A DNA stretch of 10,413 nucleotides from Limnohabitans sp. GTDB lineage: Bacteria > Pseudomonadota > Gammaproteobacteria > Burkholderiales > Burkholderiaceae_C. A model generated the notes under the pieces. The model was not told the DNA's origin and searched no databases. It was given only the letters and a program-made list of their open reading frames with translations. Positions within the stretch are counted from its first letter, which is position 1, and each line of letters opens with the position of its first letter. Below, piece by piece: positions 1-7,534 of the stretch. The translations under genes and the position numbers were made by a program. The stretch covers positions 1-10,413 of the forward strand of contig JALQUL010000004.1 of assembly GCA_023260735.1 (NCBI GenBank). Reading direction: 5' to 3'.

Positions 1-1947
1 TGAAATCACAGACGAGCCGTTCATTAAGGCGATTACAGCTCGACCATTACCCGTATGACGTAAGATTAAATCCTTTTTGCCATCACCATTAAAGTCGCCT
101 GAGGCTTGTAAAGCGTAAGTTTTTCCTTTTAATAAACTCAAACTTATATTACTTGAGGTAATTCCAGATGCACTTACTAAAGTAAGTCGGGTAAGGCCAG
201 TTCTTAAATTTCTCCAAATGGCATCTGAAATAGCATCGCCATTAAAGTCCCTTGCTTTTGCCACTCCAGTTGTAGGCGATGGTTCAGGCGGAGGAGGTTC
301 AGTTGGATCAGGAGTGGGGGCAGGTGTACTAGTTAAAGCAACAATCACTTTATAAGCATCTGCAATACCTGACCCAGCAGTTTTAGCAGTATTAAAACTC
401 GGACTAAAAATACGTGTATTAAGGACTAATTTACTTTCTGCGAGACTAGGCGTGAGAGTAGGATCTTTGGCAAACATTAAAGCTAAAACACCTGCGACAT
501 GAGGTGTTGCCATTGATGTACCACTGTAATTAGCGTAAGCGGTATCTGCGCCAGGAGTAGTGTAACCAGCATTAATAGTAGATTTAATACTCACGCCAGG
601 TGCTGCAATATCTACTAATGCACCATAATTAGAAAAACTGGCCAATAAACCATTAGAGTCAGTTGCAGCAACTGTTACAGCGGCAGCACAATTAGCTGGC
701 GTTGCATATTGTGCATTGGTTGCCGAATTTCCAGCCGCCACCACTACCACCGCTCCCAAAGCACGTGCGGTGTCAATTGCGTTTTTCATGGTAGAACCAC
801 AAGTTGAAGAACTGCCACCCAAAGACAAATTAATTACTTTAGCAGGATTAGGGTTAGTTGGAACACCTGCTACCGAACCACCCGCAGCCCAAACAATACC
901 ATCAGCTACGTCACTTAAATAACCACCACATGTACCTAACACTCTGACAGGTAAAATTTTGGCACCGTAAGCAACACCTGCCACACCTGTTCCATTGCTA
1001 GCGGCTGCAATTGTACCTGCCACATGTGTACCATGCCAGCTACTTGGGCTACCGCTGCAAGAATCACCTGGGTCAATAGCATTATTGTCACGACCGTTAC
1101 CGTCTCCGCTAACTGAAGTATCACCAATAAAGTCATAACCAGCCACAGCACTACCGTTCATCACAAATTGACCGGATAAATCTATATGTGGGCGGTACCC
1201 TGTATCTACAACGGCTACCACCACATTGGTCCCATCAACCGAGTTCCAAGCTTGTTGTGCATTCACTCCATAAGCTGAGTCTGTCTTCAGCCCCCAAAGG
1301 GAAGCAAGCTCTGTGCTTGTAGGCAAAGCATTAGAACTCATTGCGATGTTCGGTTCAGCATATTCGATTTGCGAGTCTGCTGATTTCATTTCTTCGATTA
1401 TTGCATTGGCCTTACTAAGCGTAATATTTTGATTAGTATTTAAAACAGCAGCACCAGTAAAATTTTGTGATTTAAAAGCTAAATTAATACCGTGCTTATT
1501 AGTAACTGGTGCTAAATTATTGAGCACCGCAGTAGCAGAAAGTTTACTTGTTCCTAGTGCTGAAGTAGCAATGGCGCTGGCAACACTACTGCCCGCCAAT
1601 GTACTTAAAGTATCTGTAGAGCCTGCTGTAGATAAACTACTTGTGGCTGTTTTGTATTTAACAATAAAACCATTCACATTCGCCACAGTTTGAGACTTTT
1701 GTTCGAAAGCTTGGAAAGCAAGCTTAGAGGCGATTATTTGTTCTGGTGTTAAAGCTAATTGAGAAACACCATCACTGAGACCTTGCGCTGAATAAAGCGG
1801 AAAATCTTTGTTGTTAGCTTCAGGTGTATAAGCTTGGCTTGAATCTATTTTGGTACTGTTATTCGAACCACCACAGGCTGTTAAAACAGCTAATAAAATA
1901 AGTGCAAGACTTGTTTGAAGTAGTCGGTTTTTTTTATTGTTGAACAT
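1..1947 (-). CDS. S8 (subtilisin-family) serine peptidase, lipoprotein, C-terminus off window
   Basis: Open for 649 codons with no stop and runs off the left edge. The N-terminus has a charged stretch, a hydrophobic segment and a lipobox LTAC with Cys25, followed by GG, so it is probably a lipidated, envelope-anchored or surface protein. Residues about 80-200 look like an I9-type inhibitory propeptide (NGFIVKYK). The catalytic triad is visible: Asp248 in VVDTGYR, His305 in HGTHVAG and Ser478 in SGTSMATPHVAG, with oxyanion Asn407 in AAGNSA. A Pro-rich linker at about 540-560 leads to two FG-GAP/VCBS-like repeats with DFNGD cores (DFNGDAISD, DFNGDGKKD), which are probable Ca-binding beta-propeller-type blades; more may lie beyond the edge. 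The start at 1947 is preceded by AAAGGA at good spacing, and an ATG at 1952 is out of frame. It is monocistronic by spacing, with about 300 bases separating it from the methyltransferase. The family call is secure; the substrate is unknown. Confidence 0.93.
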   Translation of the reverse strand, partial: MFNNKKNRLLQTSLALILLAVLTACGGSNNSTKIDSSQAYTPEANNKDFPLYSAQGLSDGVSQLALTPEQIIASKLAFQAFEQKSQTVANVNGFIVKYKTATSSLSTAGSTDTLSTLAGSSVASAIATSALGTSKLSATAVLNNLAPVTNKHGINLAFKSQNFTGAAVLNTNQNITLSKANAIIEEMKSADSQIEYAEPNIAMSSNALPTSTELASLWGLKTDSAYGVNAQQAWNSVDGTNVVVAVVDTGYRPHIDLSGQFVMNGSAVAGYDFIGDTSVSGDGNGRDNNAIDPGDSCSGSPSSWHGTHVAGTIAAASNGTGVAGVAYGAKILPVRVLGTCGGYLSDVADGIVWAAGGSVAGVPTNPNPAKVINLSLGGSSSTCGSTMKNAIDTARALGAVVVVAAGNSATNAQYATPANCAAAVTVAATDSNGLLASFSNYGALVDIAAPGVSIKSTINAGYTTPGADTAYANYSGTSMATPHVAGVLALMFAKDPTLTPSLAESKLVLNTRIFSPSFNTAKTAGSGIADAYKVIVALTSTPAPTPDPTEPPPPEPSPTTGVAKARDFNGDAISDAIWRNLRTGLTRLTLVSASGITSSNISLSLLKGKTYALQASGDFNGDGKKDLILRHTGNGRAVIALMNGSSVIS

Positions 1948-1980
1948 CGCATGTCCTTTATTACCACTTAATAATTTTTT

Positions 1981-2006
1981 ATTTTTGCAAAATGAATTGC
2001 AAAAAT
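1981..2006. repeat. 10-bp perfect inverted repeat upstream of the protease
   Basis: The arms are ATTTTTGCAA (1981-1990) and TTGCAAAAAT (1997-2006), separated by a 6-base spacer. The repeat lies 34 bases upstream of the protease ATG, so it could be an operator or a 5'-UTR hairpin. The function is inferred from symmetry and position only. Confidence 0.5.
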
Positions 2007-2016
2007 TACTGAAATA

Positions 2017-2051
2017 AAAAAATTGTTAATTGGTTTTTAAAACAATTTTTT
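2017..2051. repeat. 11-bp AT-rich inverted repeat
   Basis: The arms are AAAAAATTGTT (2017-2027) and AACAATTTTTT (2041-2051) around a 13-base loop. With an A-run on one side and a T-run on the other it has a bidirectional terminator-like form. The stem holds only one G/C pair, so as a terminator it would be weak. Confidence 0.35.
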
Positions 2052-2081
2052 ACTACGATTAAATGGTAATGATTGAGATCT

Positions 2082-2099
2082 ATCGTGCTTTTACACGAT
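2082..2099. repeat. 6-bp hairpin ATCGTG/CACGAT
   Basis: ATCGTG (2082-2087) pairs with CACGAT (2094-2099) across a 6-base loop. No T-tract follows on either strand, so it is not a standard intrinsic terminator. It may be a small operator or may be chance. Confidence 0.3.
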
Positions 2100-2243
2100 C
2101 TTGCGATTTGTACCTAGTATGTTAGAAATTAAAGCCTGAAAATGAATATCATTACTGTTACGCAATAAAATTCATTCATTTAAGTTAAAACCTTTAACCA
2201 ATTGATTTTTTAATTACATTAAAGGCATTGGCGACATAAAAAA

Positions 2244-4232
2244 TTACTTGCCCAATATTCTTGTAATTAATCCTCTCAATTGCTTAGCCAAAGCCCAAAG
2301 TTTAGAGTTATAAATTCTAAGCAGACGCTCATGATAGTTGTGTTCGCTTGTTGAACTAATGTTTTTTGCGGTAAACAAGCTTTCATTTTTTTCTAACAAG
2401 TAATCAAATTGTTGTTTGACCGATCGTAAATAAATGAATTCTGTACGCATTTGACTTGCCGATTGAAACTCAGTCATGCCCTGGCTTGCAAAAAATTGAA
2501 AATCTACTGCATTAGAGCTTATGAGTTGATGCGGCCTATACCAATTAAGTTGAGTCAGAGTTTTATATCCTGTTACTTGGCGTTGTATCGGCAACTCTAA
2601 TTTTTCATATTGAATCAAATCTTCTGAATTAAGTTCGCTACCTAAAGCTACAAATACACCCTCTAGTATTGAACGTAAATTATCAGCATCGGGCTGCGCA
2701 CTTGGTGCCGTAATGGTTAGTTCAGAAAACAAGGCAATAAACGATCTAAAAAGCAAATAACCGATGGTCGGCTCAAAACTTGACTTCCATTCTTCATCTA
2801 TTAACACTGCTTTACCTGTAGCTTGGTGCCATAAAACATTTTGAGTAATCGCATCAAAAAACTGGGCTGGAAGCGTTTTATTTTTATTAAATGGTGTACT
2901 TAATCCATTAATGCCACTTAATTGTTCTAGGGCATTTAAATAACTAAGCACTATTTTGGCTAAATCTTGATAGGTCCAATTTTTGGTTTTAACAACAGAT
3001 TGTAATAACTGTGAAAATGAAACATAATCAGTTGAATAATAACTAGCGGTAGTTTTAGGTGTAAATTCTAGCGATGCTACAGGGTCAATAATGGTGGCCT
3101 CTTGTGGCTTCATCAACATTAAATCTTGACTATATTGCACTTGAATAGTGTCATCGGAATTTTGAATAAACGTCGTTTTTTTACAGTATTGGGCAATTCT
3201 ATTGGTGCTGTAGTAGTAGGCCAAGACCTGCTTAGATGAAGCGTTAAAAAGCTCTAAATCTTGCGCTCGCAAACTAGCTGTAATTAAAAATGAATTGCTA
3301 ACATCAATGGCTATTTTATTATCAAATAAAGGGCCCCATGCACTTTCTTGACTAAAAGCATAAGGCGGCGTAAATTGTTGATCTTTGGTAACCGATTGCG
3401 CCGCTAAATCTTGCGCTTTAAAAGCTGGCATATTAAAACCAGCTTGAGTAATAAGCGTAAGGGGTAATTTGTAATCTGGAAATGGTGCGCTAAATTCTGT
3501 CGCAGCAAAACCAGCTGTTTTTAACATTTGCTCTAATACATGTTTACCAAATGTTTGAGGTCCATTTTTTTTATAACGCCCCTCAATACCAATCATTCTT
3601 TCACCCAAGTGGTCTTCTGGGGTTCCCGCATAATATTTGAGGCCAATTTGATTTTCAATGGCAATAATTAAAACACCATTTGGCTTTAAAAATCCCCTTA
3701 CCTTTTTAAGCATTTCAAGAGCGGGATTTTCTCCTGGAGTAAACCAATTCGCATATTCTAAAACGCCAATTAAGGTTATTACATCAAATTGTTGGTTAAG
3801 CTTAAACTCTGTAAAGTTTTCAGAAACCAACTCTACATTGGGTAAATCACGGCATCGCTCACGGGCAATAGACGCCCTACGTTTGCTACCCTCTAAAGCA
3901 AAAACATTGGCTTGGCACTCGCCTAAAAATCGAGTAATTGCACCACAACCAGCACCAATTTCTAAAACATTTGCATTTTTTAATTGCTCGGTAAAATGCC
4001 TTAATAAATTAACTCTATTTTTATTCAAATAATAATGGGTAGGCCAATCTACACATTGTAGTTTTAGTTCATCCGACATAATAGACACATCTTTGGCATT
4101 TTTAATAATTTGGCCAATTCTGTTTTCAGTTTCATCTCCATCGCTATAAGCAATTCCTTGATACTGCGGTTTTGACCAAATTTTTGCAGTCTCATCAAAG
4201 ACATAGCCATTTTCTGAAAGTAAGTTTTTCAT
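2244..4232 (-). CDS. Large class I SAM-dependent methyltransferase of a polysaccharide locus
   Basis: An intact ORF of 662 residues from ATG at 4232. A TTG at 4262 would add ten residues, but neither start has a clear Shine-Dalgarno. Numbered from the ATG: the early block AYSDGDETENR (about 28-38); SAM-binding motif I VLEIGAGCG (89-97); acidic motif II ALEGS (112-116); VITLIGVLEY (151-160); LKPNGVLIIAIEN (182-194), GLKYYAG and PFPDYKLP. This N-terminal third is a standard Rossmann methyltransferase of a family common in O-antigen clusters. The middle is less clear. Around 459-481 it has D460, N465 and a DEEW at 479-482, spaced much like kinase catalytic and metal-binding residues. The tail has a possible coiled coil (about 600-620) and ends in SKLWALAKQLR, resembling the C-terminal tails of polysaccharide glycosyltransferases. 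It lies just downstream of the dead wzt, so it probably methylates or caps the glycan. The acceptor is unknown. Confidence 0.88.
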   Translation of the reverse strand: MKNLLSENGYVFDETAKIWSKPQYQGIAYSDGDETENRIGQIIKNAKDVSIMSDELKLQCVDWPTHYYLNKNRVNLLRHFTEQLKNANVLEIGAGCGAITRFLGECQANVFALEGSKRRASIARERCRDLPNVELVSENFTEFKLNQQFDVITLIGVLEYANWFTPGENPALEMLKKVRGFLKPNGVLIIAIENQIGLKYYAGTPEDHLGERMIGIEGRYKKNGPQTFGKHVLEQMLKTAGFAATEFSAPFPDYKLPLTLITQAGFNMPAFKAQDLAAQSVTKDQQFTPPYAFSQESAWGPLFDNKIAIDVSNSFLITASLRAQDLELFNASSKQVLAYYYSTNRIAQYCKKTTFIQNSDDTIQVQYSQDLMLMKPQEATIIDPVASLEFTPKTTASYYSTDYVSFSQLLQSVVKTKNWTYQDLAKIVLSYLNALEQLSGINGLSTPFNKNKTLPAQFFDAITQNVLWHQATGKAVLIDEEWKSSFEPTIGYLLFRSFIALFSELTITAPSAQPDADNLRSILEGVFVALGSELNSEDLIQYEKLELPIQRQVTGYKTLTQLNWYRPHQLISSNAVDFQFFASQGMTEFQSASQMRTEFIYLRSVKQQFDYLLEKNESLFTAKNISSTSEHNYHERLLRIYNSKLWALAKQLRGLITRILGK

Positions 4233-4288
4233 AATTGTTTTTCTAGTTTGTTCAATCTTCAATTCAATACCAATAGACCATAGAATCT

Positions 4289-5517
4289 TTAAATTGTCTT
4301 TACTGAGGCATATTCGGCTTTTAAATCAGTAATGCCAGAAAAGTGGGGGGCTCTACCACCATATGAATACTGTCAAATCGTCTATCGTGGGGTTCTGGGC
4401 CATTTTCTTTTTGGCTGGCCACACCCAAAGAAATAAAATAATCACTGGCACTTAAATTCATTTCAAAATCTATTTTGATTTGAAGCGCTCTACTAGCAGC
4501 ACCCATTGCCTGAAAGTTTTGCGCTGCTTTTGATTCTGTTATTTCTGTATTGCAACCATAAACTACTTGGCCAGCTTTGGTTTTAATCGTAAAACCTAAA
4601 ATAGGTTTGAATATAGTCTCTATGAATATGATATTAACTACACAACTTAAACGCGAGCCAGCTGGCACACTAGAGGCGTATTAGTGATCTTAATGTATTA
4701 ATAAGTAATCAATAATTTTTGCTTTAGCATCACCCTAGCGGTATTCATACTTATTCTAACCTAATTTTATACTAAAAATATTTTCTTGGGAGATTTTAAT
4801 TGTTTATTAATAAAATTATTAAAAATACGCTCTTTAACAGCACTTGATTCCGGTGTGTTGTCTCCGCTAGCTTGATCTGACTTGAGCTTTCTGGGGGTTT
4901 TGCTAAACAAAATATCATGATATTGATTGACCACCAATTTTGGATTGCCCTCTGCTACTTGTTGATCATTATTAAATAACAAAGCATAATATTAATATTG
5001 CACAATTTACTTACTAGAGTGGTTAACCAATAATATACTGGTGCCGTTTTCTTTTAGTTTATTTAACCTACTAAAACATTTTGCTTGAAGGCGGGAATCA
5101 CCCACTGCCAAGGCCTCATCAACAACTAAAATATCTGGTTCTATTTGTACTTGTACGGCAAAAGCCAAACATACACTTATGCCACTTGAGTATTTTTTGA
5201 CGGGTTGATCTATAAAGTTTCGAATATCGGCAAAAGATAAAATATCATCTAGCTTGGCTTCTATTTCTTCTTTTTTAAGCCTAATACAGAAGCATTCAAA
5301 TAAACATTTTCACGCCCAATAAACTCGAGATTAAAACTCAAACCAAGTTCAAGTAAAGCACTTATCCGACCTTGAGTGTTTACCCAACCAGTAGGGGGCG
5401 TTAAGGTGCCACAAATAATTTGTAAAAGTATCGATCGATTTACCAGAACCATTTTTGCCAATTACCCCCAACCGTTTGGCCTTTAGCAATGGCAAAATTA
5501 ATATTATTTAAAGCCCA
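4289..5517 (-). pseudogene. wzt: Decayed O-antigen ABC transporter ATP-binding protein Wzt
   Basis: Pieces of Wzt appear in order across shifting frames. They are WALNNINFAIAKGQTVG at 5517; Walker A VIGKNGSGKS; LLQIICGTLTP, SALLELG and GRENVYLNASVLGL; signature KKYSSGISVCLAFAV; Walker B ILVVDEALAVGD; H-loop LLVNHS; linker VAEGNPKLVVNQYHD; and the sugar-recognition domain GFTIKTKAGQVVYGCNTE, DYFISLGVAS and HDRRFDSIH. It is broken by an extra G in the G5 run near 5465, a duplicated ATCG just after Walker A, an indel near 5270, in-frame stops after NHSSK and IVQY and several at 4680-4760, frame changes near 4790, and a missing T near 4335. Restoring the last frame gives FSGITDLKAEYASVKTI and an ancestral stop at 4289-4291. 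The first roughly 40 residues are absent because of fusion to the wzm remnant. An intact Wzt would energise glycan export and bind the modified chain end; this copy cannot make it. Confidence 0.9.
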
Positions 5518-5689
5518 AAAATATTGGTAAATGATCCCGAATCAAAACCTATCTTGATTGCTCAATAATAAAGGTCAATGGGTTTCAATAAATAAGGGTC
5601 TGTAATTGCACAGGTACTGCAGGAATTGAATAGAATACAGGTGATAAAAATAATAAAACAGTTACGAATACATTAATAGTTTGCGCCAA
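5518..5689 (-). pseudogene. wzm: C-terminal fragment of O-antigen ABC permease Wzm
   Basis: Reading down from 5689 gives LAQTINVFVTVLLFLSPVFY, then IPAVPVQLQTLIY, a TGA stop (5585-5587), NPLTFIIEQSR, a TAG stop (5549-5551) and VLIRDHLPIF. This is the late transmembrane and periplasmic-loop region of Wzm-type permeases. The two stops are in frame with the flanking matches, so they are nonsense substitutions. The TAG is one change from CAG (Gln). The last 40 or so residues of a normal Wzm are missing, and the sequence passes straight into Wzt at WALNN (5517). Upstream of 5689 the similarity stops where the transposase remnant begins. Confidence 0.85.
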
Positions 5690-5703
5690 AGTTTGGCTCT
5701 CAT

Positions 5704-6176
5704 CAACAGGTGGTAGTGGCAGGTCGTAAACGCTTGTCCGTGCGTTTAATGGTCTCTTTGCTTTACCTCCACACATATAACGAGTCCGATGAAGGCTTGT
5801 GTCAAAGCTGGTCTCAAGATGTGTACTTTCAGTTTTTTAGTGGCCTTGAATATTTTGAACCAAGGCCACTTTGTAATCCCACATAAATAGGTCGCTTTCA
5901 ACAATTATCAGCATCTCATACCCAAAGAAGTTGAACTTATACACCGAAGTATAAAAAACATGACTGCACCGGTGAAGAAAGCCTTAAAGCGAAGACAAAG
6001 CATAGAGTCCGTAATAAGTCATGTCAAACAAAATCATGGCATGAATAGAAATTACTTGAAAGGTGCAATCGGGGACACCCTTCATGCAGTGCTCGTGTAG
6101 TTACAATATCAAATGGCTGCTAAGGAGAATAGGAACAAAAGGGCTGAGAAGCCTACTTTTTAAGCCTATTAAATGA
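5704..6176 (+). pseudogene. IS5-family transposase, internally deleted and frameshifted
   Basis: The N-terminal part reads VAGRKRLSVRLMVSLLYLH, TYNESDEGLCQSW, DVYFQFFSGLEYFEPRPLCN and PT, a TAA stop (5884-5886, probably from CAA), then IGRF. This matches the substrate-independent N-terminal region of IS5-type transposases (usual form: GR-x-x-L-x-x-RLM, SDE-x-x-x-x-W, ENPYWQYFCG). The large central DDE region is missing. From about 5921 another frame gives APVKKALKRRQSIESVISHV, KQNHGMNRNYLKGAIGDTLH and AVL, the conserved C-terminal block around the catalytic Glu. A final frame change after this leads to SYNIKWLLRRIGTKGLRSLL and a stop at 6174-6176. About 160 codons remain of a usual 330-450. 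It is oriented against wzm. Confidence 0.85.
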
Positions 6177-6227
6177 GTGCTATAAGTGGCGAATAAGCGA
6201 GGAATTTAAAAAAAACCTTAGTAGCAC
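6177..6227. repeat. Imperfect inverted repeat after transposase stop
   Basis: GTGCTATAAG (6177-6186) pairs with CTTAGTAGCAC (6217-6227) with one bulged base. It starts at the base after the transposase stop and has an A8 run inside the loop. It may be a transcription terminator or sub-terminal structure of the IS remnant. Confidence 0.4.
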
Positions 6228-6326
6228 AATGAATAGAAGAAGCTGGTTGAAGTTTGCTGTTTCCAGACTCAACTACAGCTCATAATTAGAGTCAAGCGCT
6301 GATTTTGGATTTTGCAGGTTCGACTA

Positions 6327-6554
6327 TTTAGCATCGCCTAAAATGAGAGTCGGGGCCCTAGAAATAACCTCGGCAAATAAACTATGCACAATCGTGCTTA
6401 CAAATAAAAAGACTACAAATTGAGTTTTACTGTTGGCCCTAGCACCATCACCTCATTTTGATTTAAATACCACAGCAAACCAATAGCAAAACTGCGGTAA
6501 CGGCCAAGCACTTCACGATTAGCCATTTGATAAATAAGACTATGGTTACTTCAT
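6327..6554 (-). pseudogene. wzm: N-terminal fragment of O-antigen ABC permease Wzm
   Basis: The likely start is ATG at 6554 with AAGG just upstream, 52 bases after rfbA ends, but it hits a stop at the third codon unless the frame is shifted. The next frame gives NHSLIYQMANREVLGRYR and SFAIGLLW, the cytoplasmic N-terminus and first membrane segment of Wzm (usual form: xLIWQMTKREVLGRYRGS). A deletion and frame change then bring in VVFKSK, a TGA where Trp is expected, GDGARANSKTQFVVFLF and VSTIVHSLFAEVISRAPTLI, then LGDA. Similarity stops at about 6327 where the IS-derived DNA begins; the expected NYVKKVVFPLEILP segment is absent. Together with 5518-5689 it shows one wzm split by the insertion. 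Confidence 0.85.
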
Positions 6555-6606
6555 AAGCCTTATACCAATACATTTAACGAACTAGGATAGCCTGCATATG
6601 GATTCA

Positions 6607-7494
6607 TTAATTGCTAACTTCATCTTTAATCATTTTGAGTAAGTACTGACCATAACTACTTTTTGCAAGTGGCTGCGCTAATTTTTCTAATTGTTGGGTG
6701 TTAATAAATTTTAAACGCCAAGCTACTTCTTCAGGGCAAGCAATTTTTAAACCTTGACGCTGTTCTAGTGTGGCAATAAATTGACTCGCTTGTAATAGGC
6801 TATCGTGGGTCCCTGTATCCAACCAAGCATAACCACGTTTTAAAATTTGAACTTGTAAATTGCGTTGATCTAAATAAACCTGATTGACGGAAGTAATTTC
6901 GAGTTCATTACGAGCACTGGGCTTAATAGATTTTGCAATTTCTACAACTTGCTCATCATAAAAATACAAGCCAGTCACCGCATAATTGCTTTTGGGTTGA
7001 GTGGGCTTTTCTTCTATGCTGATAGCAGTACCCTGCTTATTAAATTCAACTACGCCATATCGCTCGGGGTCGTGCACATGATAGGCAAAAACAGTGGCAC
7101 CATTTTTGTTGGTGTCGGCTTGCTGTAGCAAAGCTTGAAAATCATGACCGTAAAATAAATTGTCGCCTAATACCAAAGCACTAGGGCAATTATTAATAAA
7201 TGACTCTCCAATAATAAAAGCCTGCGCAAGGCCATCAGGGCTTGGCTGCACAGCATACTCAATAGAAATACCCCATTGTGAACCGTCACCCAATAGCTGT
7301 TGGAATCTGGGAGTGTCTTGAGGCGTACTAATGAGCAAAATCTCTTGAATGCCTGCTAGCATTAAAGTGGTTAATGGGTGATAGACCATGGGCTTGTCGT
7401 AAACTGGCAATAATTGTTTGCTCATTGCAAGCGTAGCAGGATGCAACCGAGTACCAGAACCACCAGCCAAAATAATGCCTTTACGATTTGTCAT
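6607..7494 (-). CDS. rfbA: Glucose-1-phosphate thymidylyltransferase RfbA/RmlA
   Basis: This enzyme joins glucose-1-phosphate and dTTP to give dTDP-glucose, the first step of dTDP-L-rhamnose synthesis, in the cytoplasm. The 295-residue length is normal. Visible motifs are the nucleotide-binding GGSGTRLHP (11-19), SKQLLPVYDKPM (25-36) with the conserved Lys, PDGLAQAF (86-93), the metal-binding Asp111 in LGDNLFYG, EEKP (161-164) and WLDTGTH (224-230) with Asp226. Position 39 is His (MVYHPL) where Tyr is usual, a minor variant. A strong AGGTGG lies four bases before the ATG. It follows rfbD by 40 bases and is the last intact gene before the decayed exporter. RfbA is more likely than the shorter RffH variant, from the company of rfbB and rfbD. 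Confidence 0.97.
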   Translation of the reverse strand: MTNRKGIILAGGSGTRLHPATLAMSKQLLPVYDKPMVYHPLTTLMLAGIQEILLISTPQDTPRFQQLLGDGSQWGISIEYAVQPSPDGLAQAFIIGESFINNCPSALVLGDNLFYGHDFQALLQQADTNKNGATVFAYHVHDPERYGVVEFNKQGTAISIEEKPTQPKSNYAVTGLYFYDEQVVEIAKSIKPSARNELEITSVNQVYLDQRNLQVQILKRGYAWLDTGTHDSLLQASQFIATLEQRQGLKIACPEEVAWRLKFINTQQLEKLAQPLAKSSYGQYLLKMIKDEVSN

Positions 7495-7498
7495 GAAA

Positions 7499-7504
7499 CC
7501 ACCT
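7499..7504 (-). promoter_or_regulatory. Ribosome binding site of rfbA
   Basis: AGGTGG on the minus strand, four bases upstream of the ATG at 7494. It fixes the start of rfbA and is the clearest Shine-Dalgarno in the window. Confidence 0.75.
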
Positions 7505-7534
7505 GAATTAAATTTTTTTTACTCAATTGTTATT

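Larger units (their letters stand above)
1948..2243. other. AT-rich intergenic gap with inverted repeats
   Basis: This gap lies between the methyltransferase stop and the protease start. I see no gene in it. It is strongly AT-rich and holds three perfect inverted repeats, listed separately. It presumably carries the protease promoter on the minus strand, but I could not pick convincing -35/-10 boxes. Confidence 0.6.
5690..6323 (+). mobile_element. Remnant of an IS5-family insertion sequence inside wzm
   Basis: The block separates the two wzm halves and carries a plus-strand transposase remnant. Its left boundary falls inside transposase coding sequence, so the left inverted repeat and the gene's start have been lost. 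The right side keeps about 150 bases after the transposase stop, including a hairpin at 6177-6227. I could not identify terminal inverted repeats or a target duplication, so the limits are the wzm-homology edges. Confidence 0.65.

Noticed and set aside
716..1151. Short open frames on both strands within the protease gene
   Set aside because: They overlap the catalytic domain, which is continuous in its own frame, and have low-complexity composition typical of shadow frames.
2017..2051. Strong intrinsic terminator for the methyltransferase gene
   Set aside because: The stem is almost all A-T and lies about 190 bases past the stop codon, so it is kept only as an inverted repeat.
3658..4032. 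124-codon plus-strand open frame
   Set aside because: It lies wholly antisense to conserved methyltransferase motifs and shows no family features of its own.
5585..5776. A 63-codon membrane protein as a separate small gene
   Set aside because: Only its C-terminal half matches, and that half is the Wzm fragment. The first half is antisense to the transposase remnant, so it is a chance fusion of two decayed pieces.
6307..6330. GGTTCGACT resembling a tRNA T-arm
   Set aside because: No acceptor, D-arm or anticodon stem can be built around it, and it lies in IS-derived DNA.
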